NCBI GenBank assembly: GCA_029856625.1
Contig: JAHKLG010000025.1
Span: 1 to 12,943, forward strand
Length of the DNA: 12,943 bases
From: Candidatus Njordarchaeota archaeon
Lineage (GTDB): Archaea; Asgardarchaeota; Njordarchaeia; Njordarchaeales; Njordarchaeaceae
Reading direction: 5' to 3'
The position numbers and the translations under genes were made by a program. This document shows, piece after piece, positions 12,330 to 12,943 of this stretch; position 1 is the first letter of the stretch, and each line of letters opens with the position of its first letter. Under the pieces are notes generated by a model. That model saw only the letters and a program-made list of their open reading frames with translations. It was not told the DNA's origin and searched no databases.

Positions 12330-12943
12330 ATGTTGCTATATGCAGATGTCCTTATTTGGTTAGTTCCAATATTAATCGCTGCTTTATCTCCATTCATCGC
12401 TAAAGTTTCTAGGACAGCAACATTCGCTCTTTCCATCGTTGGAGTGGGTTTTTCACTGGTGTGCGCGGTTTCTATGATTCCAGATATTCTTCAGGGTTAT
12501 GTAATGTATACTCCGAATGGAGGAGTTCTGGGAGAGGTTCCATTTGAGCATGTATTCGTTTGGTTAAATTTAACCAGCATTATAGGAGCTAGCATTAATA
12601 TTGGGCTATTAGTAGATTCCCTGAGCGTATTCATGGTTAACGTTATCTCTTTTGTGGCCTTATGGATCTTTGTTTTCAGCGTATATTACATGGGAGAGGA
12701 AGTAGATATTGGAAGATACTGGTTCTGGATGAATCTATTCGTTGGTTCAATGATCCTCTTAGTACTTTCAAACAATCTCATCCAGCTATTCATAGCATGG
12801 GAGCTAGTAGGTCTGTGCAGCTGGGCATTAATAAGTTTCTGGTACAAGTCAACTAATCCAAGCCCTGATCCAAAGTTCGCTACTGAAGGAGAATACAACG
12901 CTCACTGCGGTTTTAAGGCATTAGTAACGACTGGTTTCGCGGA
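12330..12943 (+). CDS. nuoL: NuoL-like antiporter subunit, 3' end cut by window edge
   Basis: An open frame begins at ATG 12330, seven bases after the nuoK stop, and runs to the window edge without a stop (204 codons), so the gene is partial. The product starts with hydrophobic helices and shows the proton-translocating antiporter signatures: GLLVDSLSVFMVNVIS (92-107) and FIAWELVGLCSWALISFWY (154-172), with E158 as the conserved glutamate of helix 5. Near the edge CGFKALVTTGFAD corresponds to the KAFxxxRxGD region, with K196 as the expected lysine, though RxGD is altered to GFAD. It should pump protons or sodium ions. GGTGG and GGTGA overlap the nuoK stop upstream. Related M and N subunits would be expected beyond the window. 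Confidence 0.9.
   Translation, partial: MLLYADVLIWLVPILIAALSPFIAKVSRTATFALSIVGVGFSLVCAVSMIPDILQGYVMYTPNGGVLGEVPFEHVFVWLNLTSIIGASINIGLLVDSLSVFMVNVISFVALWIFVFSVYYMGEEVDIGRYWFWMNLFVGSMILLVLSNNLIQLFIAWELVGLCSWALISFWYKSTNPSPDPKFATEGEYNAHCGFKALVTTGFA

Noticed and set aside
12662..12856. Short open frames on both strands near the right edge (12662-12856 plus, 12686-12898 minus)
   Set aside because: Both lie inside the partial nuoL gene, whose frame has clear antiporter motifs and runs through them.
1..12943. CRISPR arrays, insertion sequences, tRNA or rRNA genes
   Set aside because: No regularly spaced repeats, transposase motifs, tRNA cloverleaf features or rRNA-like segments were seen on either strand.

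Overview
The window looks like part of an archaeal chromosome, probably from a thermophilic member of the Thermoproteota/TACK group. The evidence is the archaeal thiolase plus DUF35 pair, AT-rich TATA-type promoters, Shine-Dalgarno sequences of the GGTGA type, heavy use of AGA/AGG arginine codons, and a candidate archaeal C/D box sRNA. I cannot name the lineage from sequence alone. All recognised intact genes are on the + strand.

Layout. 190-1876: a thiolase of the SCP2-like archaeal type followed by a DUF35 zinc-ribbon/OB-fold partner. 2021-2281: a small unrecognised helical protein. 2494-3720: an acyl-CoA dehydrogenase. 3799-3850: a candidate C/D box guide RNA with its own TATA box and T-rich end. 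3920-7219: four genes that overlap end to start and encode a FixABCX-type electron transfer flavoprotein complex (EtfB/FixA, EtfA/FixB, FixC, FixX). 7220-7698: a 479-base gap holding a hairpin/T-run terminator, the apparent remains of a tatA gene on the minus strand, and the AT-rich promoter of the next operon. 7699 to the window end: a tight operon in the order B-C-D-I-A-H-J(N-terminal)-J(C-terminal)-K-L, related to complex I and to membrane-bound [NiFe] hydrogenases. The L gene runs off the right edge.

The most interesting point is the nature of that last complex. Its D subunit keeps both cysteine pairs that bind the Ni-Fe site in hydrogenases (CGIC near the N-terminus, DPCISC near the C-terminus) and has a tail after DPCxxCxxR, like the tail removed during hydrogenase maturation. 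Its B subunit has the hydrogenase-type CxxC motif instead of the adjacent CC pair of complex I. The K subunit and the second half of J also look more like Mrp/Mbh antiporter-type subunits. Yet the operon includes a NuoA homologue, normally a complex I/Fpo hallmark. The simplest reading is an ion-pumping [NiFe] hydrogenase with a partly complex I-like membrane arm. No NuoEFG or FpoF electron-input gene is present, so ferredoxin feeding NuoI is the likely electron source.

Taken together, the window suggests a circuit: acyl-CoA oxidation (acyl-CoA dehydrogenase, thiolase), flavin-based electron transfer or bifurcation (FixABCX), reduced ferredoxin, and H2 release or uptake coupled to ion pumping. 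The family assignments are strong. The circuit is inference from gene proximity.
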